From contig JADLSH010000363.1 of the NCBI GenBank assembly GCA_016169945.1, forward strand, positions 2,452,501-2,516,500: a DNA stretch of 64,000 bases, read 5' to 3'. The stretch comes from Trachythela sp. YZ-2020. Taxonomy: Eukaryota; Cnidaria; Anthozoa; Malacalcyonacea; Clavulariidae. Both the position numbers and the translations under genes were made by a program. Shown here piece by piece: positions 11,640 to 24,600 of this stretch (positions are counted from its first letter, which is position 1; the number at the start of each line of letters is the position of its first letter). The notes beneath the pieces are model-generated. The model ran no database searches. It was given only the letters and a program-made list of their open reading frames with translations, and was not told the DNA's origin.

Positions 11640-12050
11640 AAAACGCACAAGTTGTAACAAACCTGCAGCAGACTTGTACCAATGCATGTTGCTTCAAACA
11701 ACTTGTTATCAGGATGTGTTCGCACTGCTTGTTCCCAGCTTGTTGATCAACGGCTTGTTGATCAACGGCTTGTTGATCAACGGCTTGTTGATCAACGGCT
11801 TGTTGATCAACGGCTTGTTGATCAACGGCTTGTTGATCAACGGCTTGTTGACAACTTGCTATAAGATTGTGACTCAACGCTCAACAAACTTATACAAGTT
11901 GTTCCAACAACTTATTATCGTCTTGCAATTCAACAACTAGTTAACATGTTGTGAATGACATCCTTGTAGCAACTTGGTAAAACGACGCGTTGTTACAACT
12001 TGTTGACAAGCTTGTTACAAGTCTTTTGTGAACACATCTTGTTGATGTGA
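11640..12050. repeat. ACAAGTTGTT-type repeat, member 3
   Basis: It begins with the words CGTAAAAACGCACAAGTTGT, which also open members 41560 and 62475 (there ACACGCGTAAAAACGC), so the family has a shared left end. A minisatellite expansion sits inside it. Confidence 0.65.
11739..11843. repeat. 15-bp minisatellite, seven copies
   Basis: The unit CTTGTTGATCAACGG is repeated seven times without error. Being a multiple of three, it opens ORFs on both strands (QAVDQ repeats on the minus strand) that are not genes. Confidence 0.95.
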
Positions 12051-12439
12051 AATGCTTACGTGTGTATAGGTGGACACTAAACTGGGACAGGGCAAATTAG
12101 GGGCTTTTTGCTTGGGAATTTTCAGTACGAACATGCATTTCAGATATGGAGCATGACTATATATAGTCTATGGGAAGAATATAGTTTAAACCTGATATGA
12201 ATAAACTCTATCTAGCAAAGAAGTTGATAGGCAAGAGCTTATAATCCATTATAAAATATATCAAATCCTATCATCTAAACAAAAACATCTTTCTTATATA
12301 CAACTGTGAATTGTCCAGTCAACAACCATGTCATTTAAATATCAACCTAGTTTGTGTATAGTTTATTATATCTGTTTATGTTAGTTTATTGTATTTACCA
12401 CTCTGAGGTGGACGGAAATCCTTAACAGGTTTTGCAACC

Positions 12440-12720
12440 CAATTGACAAAGGTTCCGAGGGTTAGTTCTGAGTCAAGGTTAATCTCATCCCTAAGGGTTA
12501 GTTTTTAGCGAGGGGGGAAACCGGAGTACCTGGAGAAAAACCCTGGAAGCACAAGAGAGAACCAACCAATCTCAACTTACATGAGTTTATCAAGGACACT
12601 GGCGTTACCCAACCTGAGTAAATCCATGATGCCCTCGACCTGCTGTATAGCCGGCTTAACTCAGAGGTAAGGGGCAGCGCGCTAACCGCATCTGCCACCC
12701 GCGTGCGTCCCTTCATCTAT
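12440..12720. repeat. SINE-like dispersed repeat, copy 1
   Basis: It shares with 27655-27880 the core CCGGAGTACC(T/C)GGAGAAAAACCCT and flanking words in the same order. The copies diverge outside the core. Similar core words are widespread in animal SINE-type repeats; that link is from memory and unconfirmed. Confidence 0.5.
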
Positions 12721-13072
12721 TTAGTTATATATCTAAACAATTCTTGCATTCTTTTCTTGAAACTGATTTTCTGTTAACATTATATACTTTATAATTTCTC
12801 ATCTTGCAAAATGACAATATCAAAACAAACTTTTACAAGGTGCCGCAAAACATGCAAAAATGCGCGTGTATCTTCTTGCAAAACAAAAAAATAATAAAAT
12901 TAAAAAACATTTAGTTTTATAGTATATATTAAGACATCCCTGATTACTCACTGTTCTAACTCGTTTGAAACGCGAGTGTTTACTAATTACCCTGCATTTT
13001 TTATTGTATTCATTTTTATGAATATTTGAGAATTTGACTAATTCACGCCCCTAAAGGCACAGACTAAACTAG

Positions 13073-13306
13073 CTAGATTTTTTACGTACTTAATCCGCAC
13101 GTGAGAAATAAGTATATTCATGTGATGAGTGTATATAAGTTCATATTTCACAGAAGCCTCGAGCTATTAAGAAACAGTCACAGCGAGTGTCTAGATTTTT
13201 TACGTACTTAATCCGCACGTGAGAAATAAGTATATTCATGTGATGGGTGTGTATAAGTTCATATTTCAAGGAAGCCTCGAGCTAAGACTACAGTCACAGC
13301 GAGTGT
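13073..13306. repeat. 118-bp tandem duplication
   Basis: Two adjacent copies begin CTAGATTTTTTACGTACTTA at 13073 and 13191 and end with CACAGCGAGTGT. They differ by a few substitutions and small indels. Confidence 0.9.
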
Positions 13307-14723
13307 CAGCCATCACTCATCACGTGTCTGTTCTAGAGCTTGTTTTGCACAACGGTAAAACTCGTGACATGAAAGTATGCGAACATGCACATCTGTCATT
13401 AGAAGTCAACATATCCCATTCTCATTTATTAAGCGTTCTCTCTCAATATCATTCTCATCTTACTTCCTTCTTTTTCATGGTACTTTTAAACCTTTCTCTC
13501 AATCAGGGCCGTCGCGAAGCGGTATAAGAAGAGGGGGTAAGCATCTCTGGGTGTGGTCATTCCTATAGTTGACAACTTAATTTCATGTAATTTTTGGAAT
13601 TCGGCATATCTTTACGTTGACGAGGATTTTGTTGGACATGGGGGAGATGTGACCGTAGCAAAAGGGCTTCGCATAACTAGGGGGTCCGGGGGAGTGCTCC
13701 CCCGAGAAATGCCCGAGAAATGCCATTTCCAGTTTTCTGAGCTGCAGATTTACTGTCAAACATTTCCCCCTAAACATGCATATTTTAGAGAAAAATTTAC
13801 ATGTAAAAGATGCAGAAATAACAAAATTGTTTTGTCAATACTTATAACACCGAGTTTTAATTATCTTAGAACACAAAAATAGTTAGAAAAAATGTGGTAA
13901 CAGCAGCACAACAGCAGTTGAGATTGTAAATAATTTGCTTAATCATATTTAAAATGCCGCATTTTAAATTTTCTCCAAACCAAGCCGACGGACAGATAAC
14001 GCAGCTTCCATATCGCATCTTTATTTGACGGGAATTTCTTTACTTACTGATATGCATCATTTGACCACATTTTTGACGACATTTATAATAAAGAATTCTC
14101 CCCTTTCTTGAACGTATCGTTTATTTACGGTGATATTTTTAGTTTGCCGACATACGGCTTCATTTGCCGACAACATTTTTCAGGGGAGAGTGTCCCCCCT
14201 CCCTTCACGACGGCTAGCTCTCTTCTCAATCCCACCAGGCAATGCTGCCGTTTCCCAGTTCCAACGCCGTTTTGCAAAAAGCAAACAAACATTTTTGAAT
14301 ACTGCGAAATATAGATAATTAATATATCCAATCAGTAATATTCATTGTTTTCATCATTATAGTAAATAATTTCTTAGTATCACTTTCAATAGAAAAGCAT
14401 CCCAACGCAAATAACCTCTTGATGAAGGGCTCTAAAATTGAAGTGTTTTTTCAAAACTTTTTTTCAGGTTGTTCAGACACAAATCACAACAGCTTAATTA
14501 TTGTAAAAAACTACTAACATTGGACCCCCCTGGACGATCTATTTTTCAGAGAGTAAATTTCCATAATTTAACCACAACATATTATTAGAAAAGAAAAATT
14601 CGTTTTCGACTCCAAGTAGCTACATTTTCATATTTTTTTGTAAAACCAAACACCGTCTATTTTAAGCCTTCGTGGTAATAATATTTAATATTTATATTGC
14701 GCAAATTAACATGCTATAGTATA

Positions 14724-14995
14724 TGATGAGAGTTGATGAGAGTTGGCAAGCGAGAGTTTGTTCAACTCCCATTGTCCGGTCAAACAAGAGCAAGAGTTGC
14801 ATGCTCTGAGTTGCACGAGAGTTGCCTGGTATTACCGCGCGTACCGGTCAAACTAGGGAAAACTCTCATCAATTCTCATCAAAATTTGAACCAGCGCAAA
14901 GTTGATGAGAGTTGGCGGTCAAACGCGAGCGAGAGCTGCAACTCTCATTCATTCTCATCAACTCTCATGAATCATCCTCGTTTGACCAGGGCTTT
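14724..14995. repeat. GAGAGTTG-rich inverted repeat
   Basis: GATGAGAGTTGGCAAGCGAG-like words at the left and CAACTCTCATTCATTCTCAT words at the right are in inverted orientation, with GGTCAAAC words between. Related fragments lie at 39650-39760, 40820-40945 and 61750-61860 in genes 4 and 5. Confidence 0.6.
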
Positions 14996-15209
14996 GAGCC
15001 CAGAATCCATTCAACAATCCAGTTCATGGACATGGTACACTAAATAGTTTGCGAAGATTACCATGCAAGTATGAAGTATCATATTACAATGACAATGCCA
15101 AAATAGAGCCAGCGAAAACCCCTACGTTTCTTGCAAACGTGAGCACAAATAATTCGGGATTTCATCGGCGCAGAATAGGAGTTATAAACGCAACGAAAGC
15201 AACTACATT

Positions 15210-15612
15210 ATGGATAGAACCAGAGTCAACCCTTCGGCGACGACTTTTACAAATCAAGGCTACTGCGACGACAATATGATCGAAAGGAGAATTGATCAAC
15301 CGCTAAACCCTTCAAGATTAGGAAATTATGAAAACGGTTGTCCAGCTCAAAATGGACGCAGCTTCGACAACGAAGCTCCACGAAGAATAATTATTGAAGG
15401 CGTTCGTAATATTCCCCAAAACGAACGCGCAAGGCCATTGGAGCTTTCGCGTATTCCGCGTAATGCTGGAAGCTCCAAACAAACCAAGTGCCACAATGGC
15501 GGTATCATTTTCTTAACTACGGTACTTTTGCTTGCACCTATGGTGATATCAGTGTACGTGTTTTGGAAACATCAGTTGGTCGTTACCGCGACGTGCGCAA
15601 GTCAGTCAGTTG
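15210..15612 (+). CDS. Gene 3, first exon (cytoplasmic part and membrane anchor)
   Basis: The ATG has A at -3 and G at +4; the donor is TTG|GTAAGT (phase 1). It encodes 134 residues plus one base. An overlapping ORF at 15049-15279 in another frame is a shadow. Confidence 0.8.
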
Positions 15613-18600
15613 GTAAGTGAACTCGTTTCGCTTGTCCTAACTTCAAATATCCGCCTTGAATCATCTAATTTATTAGGGACTGCAGCCAAAATTGCAAACT
15701 GCCAAGGGGGATTAAGAATGTACAACTGGCATGGGTCATAGCCTCATAGGGCTTGAGAAAATACAACTTGGGCTTTAAAATATATACAACCCTTTATGTG
15801 GTTAACAATACGGTGTTGCAGTGCTTTTACCATGAATAATATATGATACCATACTCTTGTGATGACGCATGGCGCTCTGAAATAGAAACACTATCCGAAT
15901 GCACTGATCAAATGTACGATTGCTTTTAGCCTTGTAATGCATTCGGAGCAGTATAATCAGTAGCGTTAATATTCGTAGTATATTTAATAGATGATAACAT
16001 GGTGGCCAGTGAAGGTAGTATTCTACAATATAAGCAGCCGTAGTTGGTGTCTGAACTAAAAGGCCTTTCGTCAAGAGATTAGTATAAAACAAAAAAGGCG
16101 AAAAGGTCCTTCCGACAAAGATTCCCCACTTCGGTTTGCGCGAATGCGTGCAAATGCATTAGAGAATTTAAGATCTATGACGCGACAAACTTGAGCTTTA
16201 TGGAATTATTATTTTAATAAATGCTTGAAAATTGTTTAAATAACCACACAAACAGCTAAATGTGGCAATAACAATGCAGTAAACTGCTTATAGTCTGCTA
16301 TAAACCATTTGCAGAATTACTGGAGCGTATCATTATACACGCATAGCCTCGAGAATTCATTCTTTTAAAAACAGACAGAAACTTCAAAAATTTCACATAC
16401 CAATTTCACAAGACTAAATAATATTCACAAGATATAATGCTCCAGTAATTCTGAAAGGTTAACGCTCGGCTGAGATTAAGGTCGCGATAAGAATGACAAC
16501 ATTGTTGAAGATACCCTTTCTGGCCTTTAGCCCTTTTGTTTTGCATGAAGAATTTCTTTGTATCGAAAGCGCGTCACAAAGCTGATAAACTCTCTACATC
16601 ATCACCGTTCGGCATTCGTTTTATGCCAGTTTCGGTCAAATCTATGGTCAAGTTCATAAAATGTTTAAACTTTATCAGCTGATTGTTTTGAAAAATATGA
16701 AATAAAGATAAATTGAAATACAGTCATTTAAACTGCTGAACATTAATTAAAAAATTCGACCGACAGCACGTTATTCGCGGTAGAACTTTCTTAGGTGTTT
16801 CAAGGTTCGATTTCTGCAATATGCAGTTGCCTGATTATATTTTTTCTCAATGACTTGTAAGAAAAATATTTCCAGGTGAACTCTACCAGCCAATTATTCA
16901 CCGGTTTCAAATGAAATTCAGCCTATGAGCAGTTGATAGATCCCGTTCGAAATGATGTGCGCGTTTTTTGGACTTTGACCTACAAAGAATTTAATCTGTT
17001 CTTGCAAATAAGAAACAGAGATGTTTTTTTCCGGCCATTTTTCAACACTTTAAGTGGCGACGGGACACTATTTTTTACAATAATCCTAATCCGACCCAAA
17101 AATTGCTCAATACTGCAAAACCGACGATTTTTGTAACATTTGTGAATGAGTTTGTATAACTGATACAAAATCCTGCTGATTTACATATATTACAAATAGC
17201 ACGAGTGGCCGTGTTTTATAGATACACAAGCACTACACCAGCCCGAAGGCGAGTATAGTTGTACATTTTATACAACACGTGAACACGGAAGCGAATGCCG
17301 CAGTATATAGCTTGCGCTTTGTCTTGTTGAAAACGTTCGTATTCTTCAATAATCCTAAAGACATGAATGATATTTGGGATAGAAGATGACCTTAAAGTTT
17401 ATGTAAATCAGCAGGATTTGTATCAGATATTGGAGCTCCTTTGCGGTCACGATTTCCTTTGTTTTTCATTCGAGTTTCTTCGTGAATTATTGAGAATTAC
17501 AAAATATAACAGAAACCTTCATGATTAAGTTAAACGTGGAATGAGTACGAGGTTATAGGTTTAAAATATTATAAACTTAGCGCTATCACCGCCATGCGGA
17601 ACTCTATACTCAACCACAATAGGTAGAGATTTTCAACATTTGCAAAAATGCGTGAAAAGCCGCGAAACTAGGGATAATGGAGCCCATGAACCAATACATC
17701 TGAAAAATATTATATGACGAATTCGTATAGTTTCAACTGCGCATCGAAATGACGCGTTCTGCGCTGGGCCTAAATTGCAGTTAAGTTGAATATAACATCA
17801 TGAAGCGGAGGCTGGAAGAATTTAATATAAGCATATCAAAGCCAAAGGCAATTCAACTGTTCAATCAGTACGAATGAACTGCAATGTGATTTGAGTATGC
17901 ACAAAGTCGCTCGAAAACAAGGAGTTTTCGCACGGTTGAATCGCTTCAAATCAGGGATTATTCTAAGGTGCAGTGATAACCAATTTGTGCAGTGATAAAG
18001 GAGATTTGTGCAGTGCTAAATGAGATTATGTGCAGTGATAAAATGCGATATGTGAAAAATGTGTATATTTTTGCATGAAATAGAATATGCAGAATGCAGA
18101 TTTGGGCTCATTAGCGCCGATTTTGGCTCATTTGCCCGCATATAATTAGTGACATGCATGGGGGTAAACTTTAAATTGCAGAATCAGAGTACATGCACTC
18201 ATGCAGGGCAGTCAGAACGTTTTCTAAAATGTCGCTAAATTTATATAAATTTTATCATTTTTCGCGCTTTTGTGCAGTGATAAAATTTCCTTAGAATAAT
18301 CCTTTTTCTATTTTACTTTACACATCAAACATATATATGGCTATATCGGAAAACAGAAATGATGATTGAACAGTTGATATGCACTTTAATATATGCGTAT
18401 TTCATTTTAATTCTTCCAGTCTCAGCTACATGTTATGTATGATTCAACTGCAATTTAGGCCCAGCGCAGACGTGCAACGCAGAACGCGCAATCCTGCCTT
18501 AGTATATATACAACTGGTACTGGACCCAGAAACAAACAAGTTGTTTATCATTCACGCTATTGTGAGATTCCCCCAAATTATAAATGTTTGGAATGCAATT

Positions 18601-21600
18601 TCCGATCACATCAATTTAATAATTTCCGGCATTGTTGAAAGCAAAGTTCGAAAATAAGGAGTTTGAATAATGGTCGCGTGTCGCGTGTCGCGGGTTTTAA
18701 GTCGCGGGTCGCGGGTAAGAGGTCGCGGGTCGCGGGTAAAAGGTCGCGGGTAAAAAGTCACGGGTCGTAATAAAACTTCAAAATGTATTTTCTTGAGTCG
18801 CGGGTGGAAAAAATCATTTTATTACTTATTTATTAGTATTATTTCGAGTATTATTACAACGCGTCGTTAATACTAACATCTAGTTTTGTAATGCAAATTA
18901 TACAAAATATTCCATACAATTTATTTCCGCGAAGATGGTTTAAAATACTTACCAGTCTTCCTGGGATTTGACTTCCAAATACTCGTAGGTGACGATGTCT
19001 CGAAATTTACAGGCAGTTCGGACACATTTTGCGACGCATTTTCTTGATGCCGAAACGACTCATTTCGCAAATCGCTTTTTGAACTTAAACGAAAGACCTT
19101 GTGCTTCAATTCAGTTTCGTTTCACAAATTGTTATTTACATCCGCGATTTGGTATTTAATTGAGTATGGAGAGAATTTGAATATATGAGAGTGCAGACGC
19201 ATAAATTGTTTTTGCAGAATTCATGAAACCTAGCACCAGAAAATGATGCTAAATTGCATATTTTTGCCACCAAACACAAAGCCACGTTAAGCGCGGTATA
19301 GTGCGGTATCTTATTAATAGTATTATTTAATGTAAAATGATTATATCGTTATGCACCTATCAATGTTAAGCCGGAGGAGGGGGAGGGCGGGCATGGGTAG
19401 GGGATTTGAATTTCAGATACGATTTTTTGTCAAATATCCCGTACTTCAGCAGTGGTACTGCTTCAAATTGTATCTAACTGCCCTTATTCGGGCACGGTTT
19501 TTAATTCAAATACCCCAAAGACTCAGTGAAATCATTTTGTGTGTTTAAAGATATTTATTTAATATTCTTTAATATAAAAAATATGAATAATAACCAACAA
19601 AATGGTAAACAATATGTACATTTTCAATGCTAGCAGAAGTGATTTTGGTCTATTAAAACGATTTGTCATTTGTCATCACTCAAACCTTTATATATGTCCA
19701 TATAGATTGCCGGCATGACCTCACGTCTAAGTAAAAATAACTTTCAAACTTTAACGTGATATTGAGGTCAAGATGTCCAATTTATACGCACACAAATGAT
19801 GTTTGATCAACAGCCATGGTAATTTTCGCACATGCGCGACCAAAAAGGTTTCAGATCTTGGCAGAGATCTCTGTTAGCAGGACAGTTCAGTAGTTCTAAA
19901 TATTCACCAAATTTCTCTACAGTTAACACAAAGCCATGTATCTGGTATTTGCTCTAAATTCGCCCAACTTATGTGTTTTATCTGCCATTTCCGATATATT
20001 GTACCGCGTGGAAAAGCTAGTGGGTACCAGGCCTCTGGTCAAAACAACCCATCGAAATTTGGAAATTATATATGATCAAATATCCCGACACTCTGATCCC
20101 GACCCAGTGTCCCGATCCCAAGAATGCGATAGTCAAATGACCCCGTGGTCGGTCTACTTCATGTAAGCAAATTCCCCACTCTTGATAGGACTCCTGTTAT
20201 CAAATCCCCTACCCATGCCCGCCCTCCCCCCCCTCCGGCTTAACATTGATAGGCGCATTATGACCAGACCAATATTCCCACAACTGCCTTACATTCGGCC
20301 GCAGCTTCCCTCCACCTCTACTTCTCCTTCCCCAATATGGCATTCAGGTCTGTCGCCCACCACTACGAACTTATTGTTTTACCAACAAATGTTCGAAGAT
20401 GTTATGGCTGCAACTGCGAGTTTGTAGATAAATATAGACAAGAACCATATAACATTATCGTGAAGCACGTTGACTGAGACGGATAGTACAAAAGGATCCT
20501 GTTACACATTCCTATATTTATAGTGTTGATTTCAGTAATACATATTACCACCCAATTTCTGACCATATCAGGCGCAAAAATCCGCTATTCACTGGTTTAG
20601 TGCACTTGTCGTCAGGATTCTGCGCGTCGCTCAGTGCTCTCCAAAAACAAGTGTTAGAGAAGAACAACTTAAATATTCAGGTTGTTGGTTAGTTACAGTA
20701 CTTAAAATGTTCCAGCATGTATCTATTATTTGCGATAATATGGTTGTTCTAAAATATTAAATTGGTGCATAACTAATTATAATAGTAGAAGTACAATTGC
20801 CTGTAATTTATTCATCATACAAATGATTTTTTAAAAATGAATTTTGAATAAATTTAAGAAAAAATGCACTGAATTCCTTTTTTTGGATCTGTCAGTGACG
20901 CATTTTTTTGGATCTGTCATACCAATTTTAGCGTTGCCACTAAAGAATGAATGCTCGCTTCGAAATAATACTAATAAATAAGTAATAAAATGATTTTTTC
21001 CACACGCGACTCAAGAAAATACATTTTGAAGTTTTATTACGACCCGCGACTTTTTACCCGCGACCTTTTACCCGCGACCCGCGACCTTTTACCCGCGACC
21101 CGCGACTTAAAACCCGCGACCCGCGACTTAAAACCCGCGACACGCGATACGCGACCATTATTCAAACTCGAAAATAAGGAATGAACTTTGGAGCCGGTCT
21201 GAATCAGATTTCAAGTTCGGGCAGAAGACGGAAAACAAAGTTGTTTACCATTTACATCATTCTTCGCAAATTAATTCAGAGGAAAAATTTTCTATGTCGC
21301 ATATTTTTGGTGAAAAGTGTTCAAAACCTGAAATCTTTTTGGCGTACCACTTAATAGCATTGCTATTTATTGTATTGTTTACACAGTTAGCTACTATTTT
21401 AAACATATCTCGCGATTGAGAAATATCAAACAATAAAAAATTTTCGTAATTAATCTAGCTACAACTATTATTAGTAAAATTACATAGGTGATTATTGAAA
21501 ATTCTCAACGCTGATTGGTTGCGCTACCTCGGATTAATACGCGATAATCACCTAAAGCGTTTTTAAGCCGCTTTTATCGTAAATATTCAATTAAAATATT

Positions 21601-24600
21601 ATTGAAATGTGCATTTTCTATTCTTTTCCAAATAATCACCTATGTAATTTTACTAAAACAATTATTCGCCTCAGGCTCGGTGAATATCGGTGAATAAAAA
21701 CCTCGACTTCGTCTCGGTTTTTATTCACCGATATTCACCTCGCCTTCGGCGAATAATTGTTAAATAATGCAATAAAATTGAAGCCATATGACATATTGTC
21801 ACACAACATGTCACACAACTCGTTCGTTAACTAGCTTGTCAACGAAACCATGTTGCTAACTTTACGATAGTGCATGATCAATTAGCGGGTTGTCTCGTTC
21901 GTTAACGTTTTTTGTCCAGTGTTATTCTTTGTCTGTTTGTTTACTTGTTTGTTAACTCCCCGCTAATTTCCATTGTTTAATTTGTCGTCTGTTTGTTTGT
22001 CAGTTTGTTGACTAGTTTGTCCTAATGTTTGTCTCACTTCTCAATGTTTATTAATATTGTACAATTACTTCAACTGTTTTGGAACCCCGTTATTGGAGAA
22101 CTTCTTCTCTGTGTGGTAATTCCAGCCATTCTGTTCAAGTGCATTTTTTAAAAGTTCTATATGTATATCTTTATTTCTCAATGGCAAAACTTGTAAAATA
22201 AAAAAAAAAAAAAAATATTTACAGACTTTACAGCAACGAGAGCCAAACAACATCAAAGTTCAAACATCACTAGTATTCTTTTGGCGTACCACCAGTAATT
22301 TATAGATTGTGCCCTCAAAACACTTTTTAAGTGTTCTTTTTTTCCGATTGACAAACCAGTATCAGTTCAGTCATATTCAGTTCATTCTATGAGTTTTATT
22401 CTATGTGACAAAAAAAAAATCATATCCCGATTTCATCCGGTCCCTTGTGAATGGAGTCTTAGAGTAAAAGAACGTAAATTGTTTTCCTAGGTCCCTCGAT
22501 AGCTCCCTCAATGCAACAAGCTCAAGGCAAATATTCAGAACTCAAGGAACTTATCAGCGAGGTGAAAGAACTACAGACGAAATACCAAAAATTACAAACC
22601 AGTTTAATACAGGTAAGCTTGACGAGTGCAGCATGGCAATGAGCTCAATACTGGACTAATTAACAATTAGATTATGAGCTCAAGATTTCTATGAGGTGAT
22701 AGTTGATGAGGGCGAAATCCGAATGAACTATCATCTCATCTCATAGAAATCGAGAGCGAATAATCTAATTGTTTTAGTAGAAATCAGCAAGATGGCTGTT
22801 CTATCGACAATTAGATAGCGAGTAGCGTAGCCAATCAAATTACAGCAGTTGCAATAGTATACTAGTATGATTCTACTAATAGCGTATAGGTACTGAAGGG
22901 GGACTGTTGATGCGAAAATAGTGCATATTAGACGTAATTGTAGTCCTCTGACCACAATTCAAGATTCGTGCTTGTGTTATTTTTTCAAGTTCTTTTCTCG
23001 AAAATTTAGAATTGTATCTTTAAACATGTACATGAGGGGAAGGCTTAATAGAGAGTGGAATTATTGATTTAGCCGAAACAAAGGGGGCTAATTAGGGGGT
23101 AATTAGGGAGAGGGGGGGTTAATTAGGGAGAGGGGGGTTAATTAGGGAGAGGGGGGCGGGGTAATTAGGGAGAGGGGGTAATTAGGGAGAGGGCAGTAAT
23201 TATTATTAATGAGGGGGAAAAATACTTTTCAGAAATCTTTTTTCCCCGTTTTTGTCACTGTTTGAGTGTGTTTTCTTTTTTTCAACTGTACAATTACAGT
23301 CAAACCGGATGTTCTCTTGCAATATTGCAATTTTGATTTGGAGATTGTTCTGAGCAATTTGCAACCGGTGCGAACAAATTGCAAATTGAAATTCACAACC
23401 GGTTTGTAAACAAAGCCTCGGATTGGCTGCTAGCAAAAAGGAAGCTCCAATCCAATTGCTTGGAGCATTTGATTGGTTTCTTCTTTTGCTAGAAGCCAAG
23501 CAGAGGCTTTGTTTTCACACCTGGTTGTGAATTTCAATTTGCAATTTGTTCGCGTCGGTTGCAAATTGCTCAGAGCAATCTCCAAATCAAAATTGCAATA
23601 TTGCGTGACAATATTGCTATGCAATTCCTCGCAAGAGAACATCCGGTACGACTGTAAGCAGACGTTGACTTTTGAGACAATGGGGGACAGCCGCCTCTTT
23701 TGCCGGCGCCACTGGAAGGGGGCTTATAAGATAGAGAAGTTTATCGGCACCTCTTCAGAAACCGATTTTAATATGGCTTAACGGAATGATTTTCAGAAGG
23801 GTTTCCGGGTGTATATAGGAAGTCTTGTAATAATTATCTCCCTTGCGGCAGCTGTAACCTCTGCATATACTTTGTCTAATAATTTAGTCAGAAGGTGATT
23901 CACCTGAAAGTTCTGTTCGTGACCAACGAAAATCTAGACAGGTAAAGGTATTTCTCAAATTATGATCTATAAGCAAAACATATATAATGTATATTTAGTG
24001 TGTTTTGGTTCACAAAATGTTAGAAAGTGCTCGATACCATTAAGATAGAGCAAATAGTATAGTTTCGCTTACCTCAGAGTCTTTGTCACAAGCAACAGTT
24101 TCATCTACGGTTAGGATCTTCAAGTGACTCTCACTGTAGGTAAAACGAAAGTGACGAAGAATTTGAGGTAATCGAAACTAAACTAAAATGTATATTTAGT
24201 ATAGGTTGGCTTACTTCAACATCTTCATTACCCTAAGTCACCCTCCCTAAGACATTGAAAAAACATTTTGAAATCTGTACTATTGAAATAATATGGAAAT
24301 GTCAATTCCACAGTATTTCCATATTTTATCCATAGTATCTCCACAACCTCGTACCCAGGGTCGCTCCCCAAGAGCAAATACCCTGGGTACGAGGTTGAGT
24401 ATCTCCATAGGGAATTAATATAATTTCCTGGTATACAATAGGGATACAATAGGGAATTAATATAATTTCCATATACTAGTTGCCATTTTCATACTATTTC
24501 CAACTTTAATGCAAAGTATTTCCTTAGTAAGGATTTGAAAAAATTCCAGCGATTAGAGTGAAACTGACGGTAGTGAAGATTTTGAGGTAAGCCAACCTAT

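Larger units (their letters stand above)
11563..15209. other. Intergenic stretch between genes 2 and 3
   Basis: No gene is supported. It holds an ACAAGTTGTT-type repeat with a minisatellite (11640-12050), a SINE-like repeat (12440-12720), a 118-bp tandem duplication (13073-13306) and a GAGAGTTG-rich repeat (14724-14995). A fragment at 13504-13780 beginning CAGGGCCGTCGCGAAG looks like one end of a hAT-like element. Confidence 0.5.
15613..22490. other. Intron 1 of gene 3, filled with nested mobile elements
   Basis: No exon is supported inside. From left to right it holds inverted-repeat elements (16290-16455, 17159-17430, 17752-18489 with 17954-18303 inside), the Mutator-like element at 18659-21169 with a nested element, and two palindromes (21473-21654 and 21658-21760). 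The remainder is AT-rich. Confidence 0.55.

Noticed and set aside
11629..11877. ORFs with QAVDQ or LINGL repeats on either strand
   Set aside because: They arise only from the 15-bp minisatellite, whose length is a multiple of three.
13219..13527. 102-aa ORF
   Set aside because: Its first part is the second unit of the 118-bp tandem duplication, and no motif or splice context supports it.
20182..20427. 81-aa Pro-rich ORF
   Set aside because: It starts inside the right arm of a nested inverted-repeat element and has no recognisable features.
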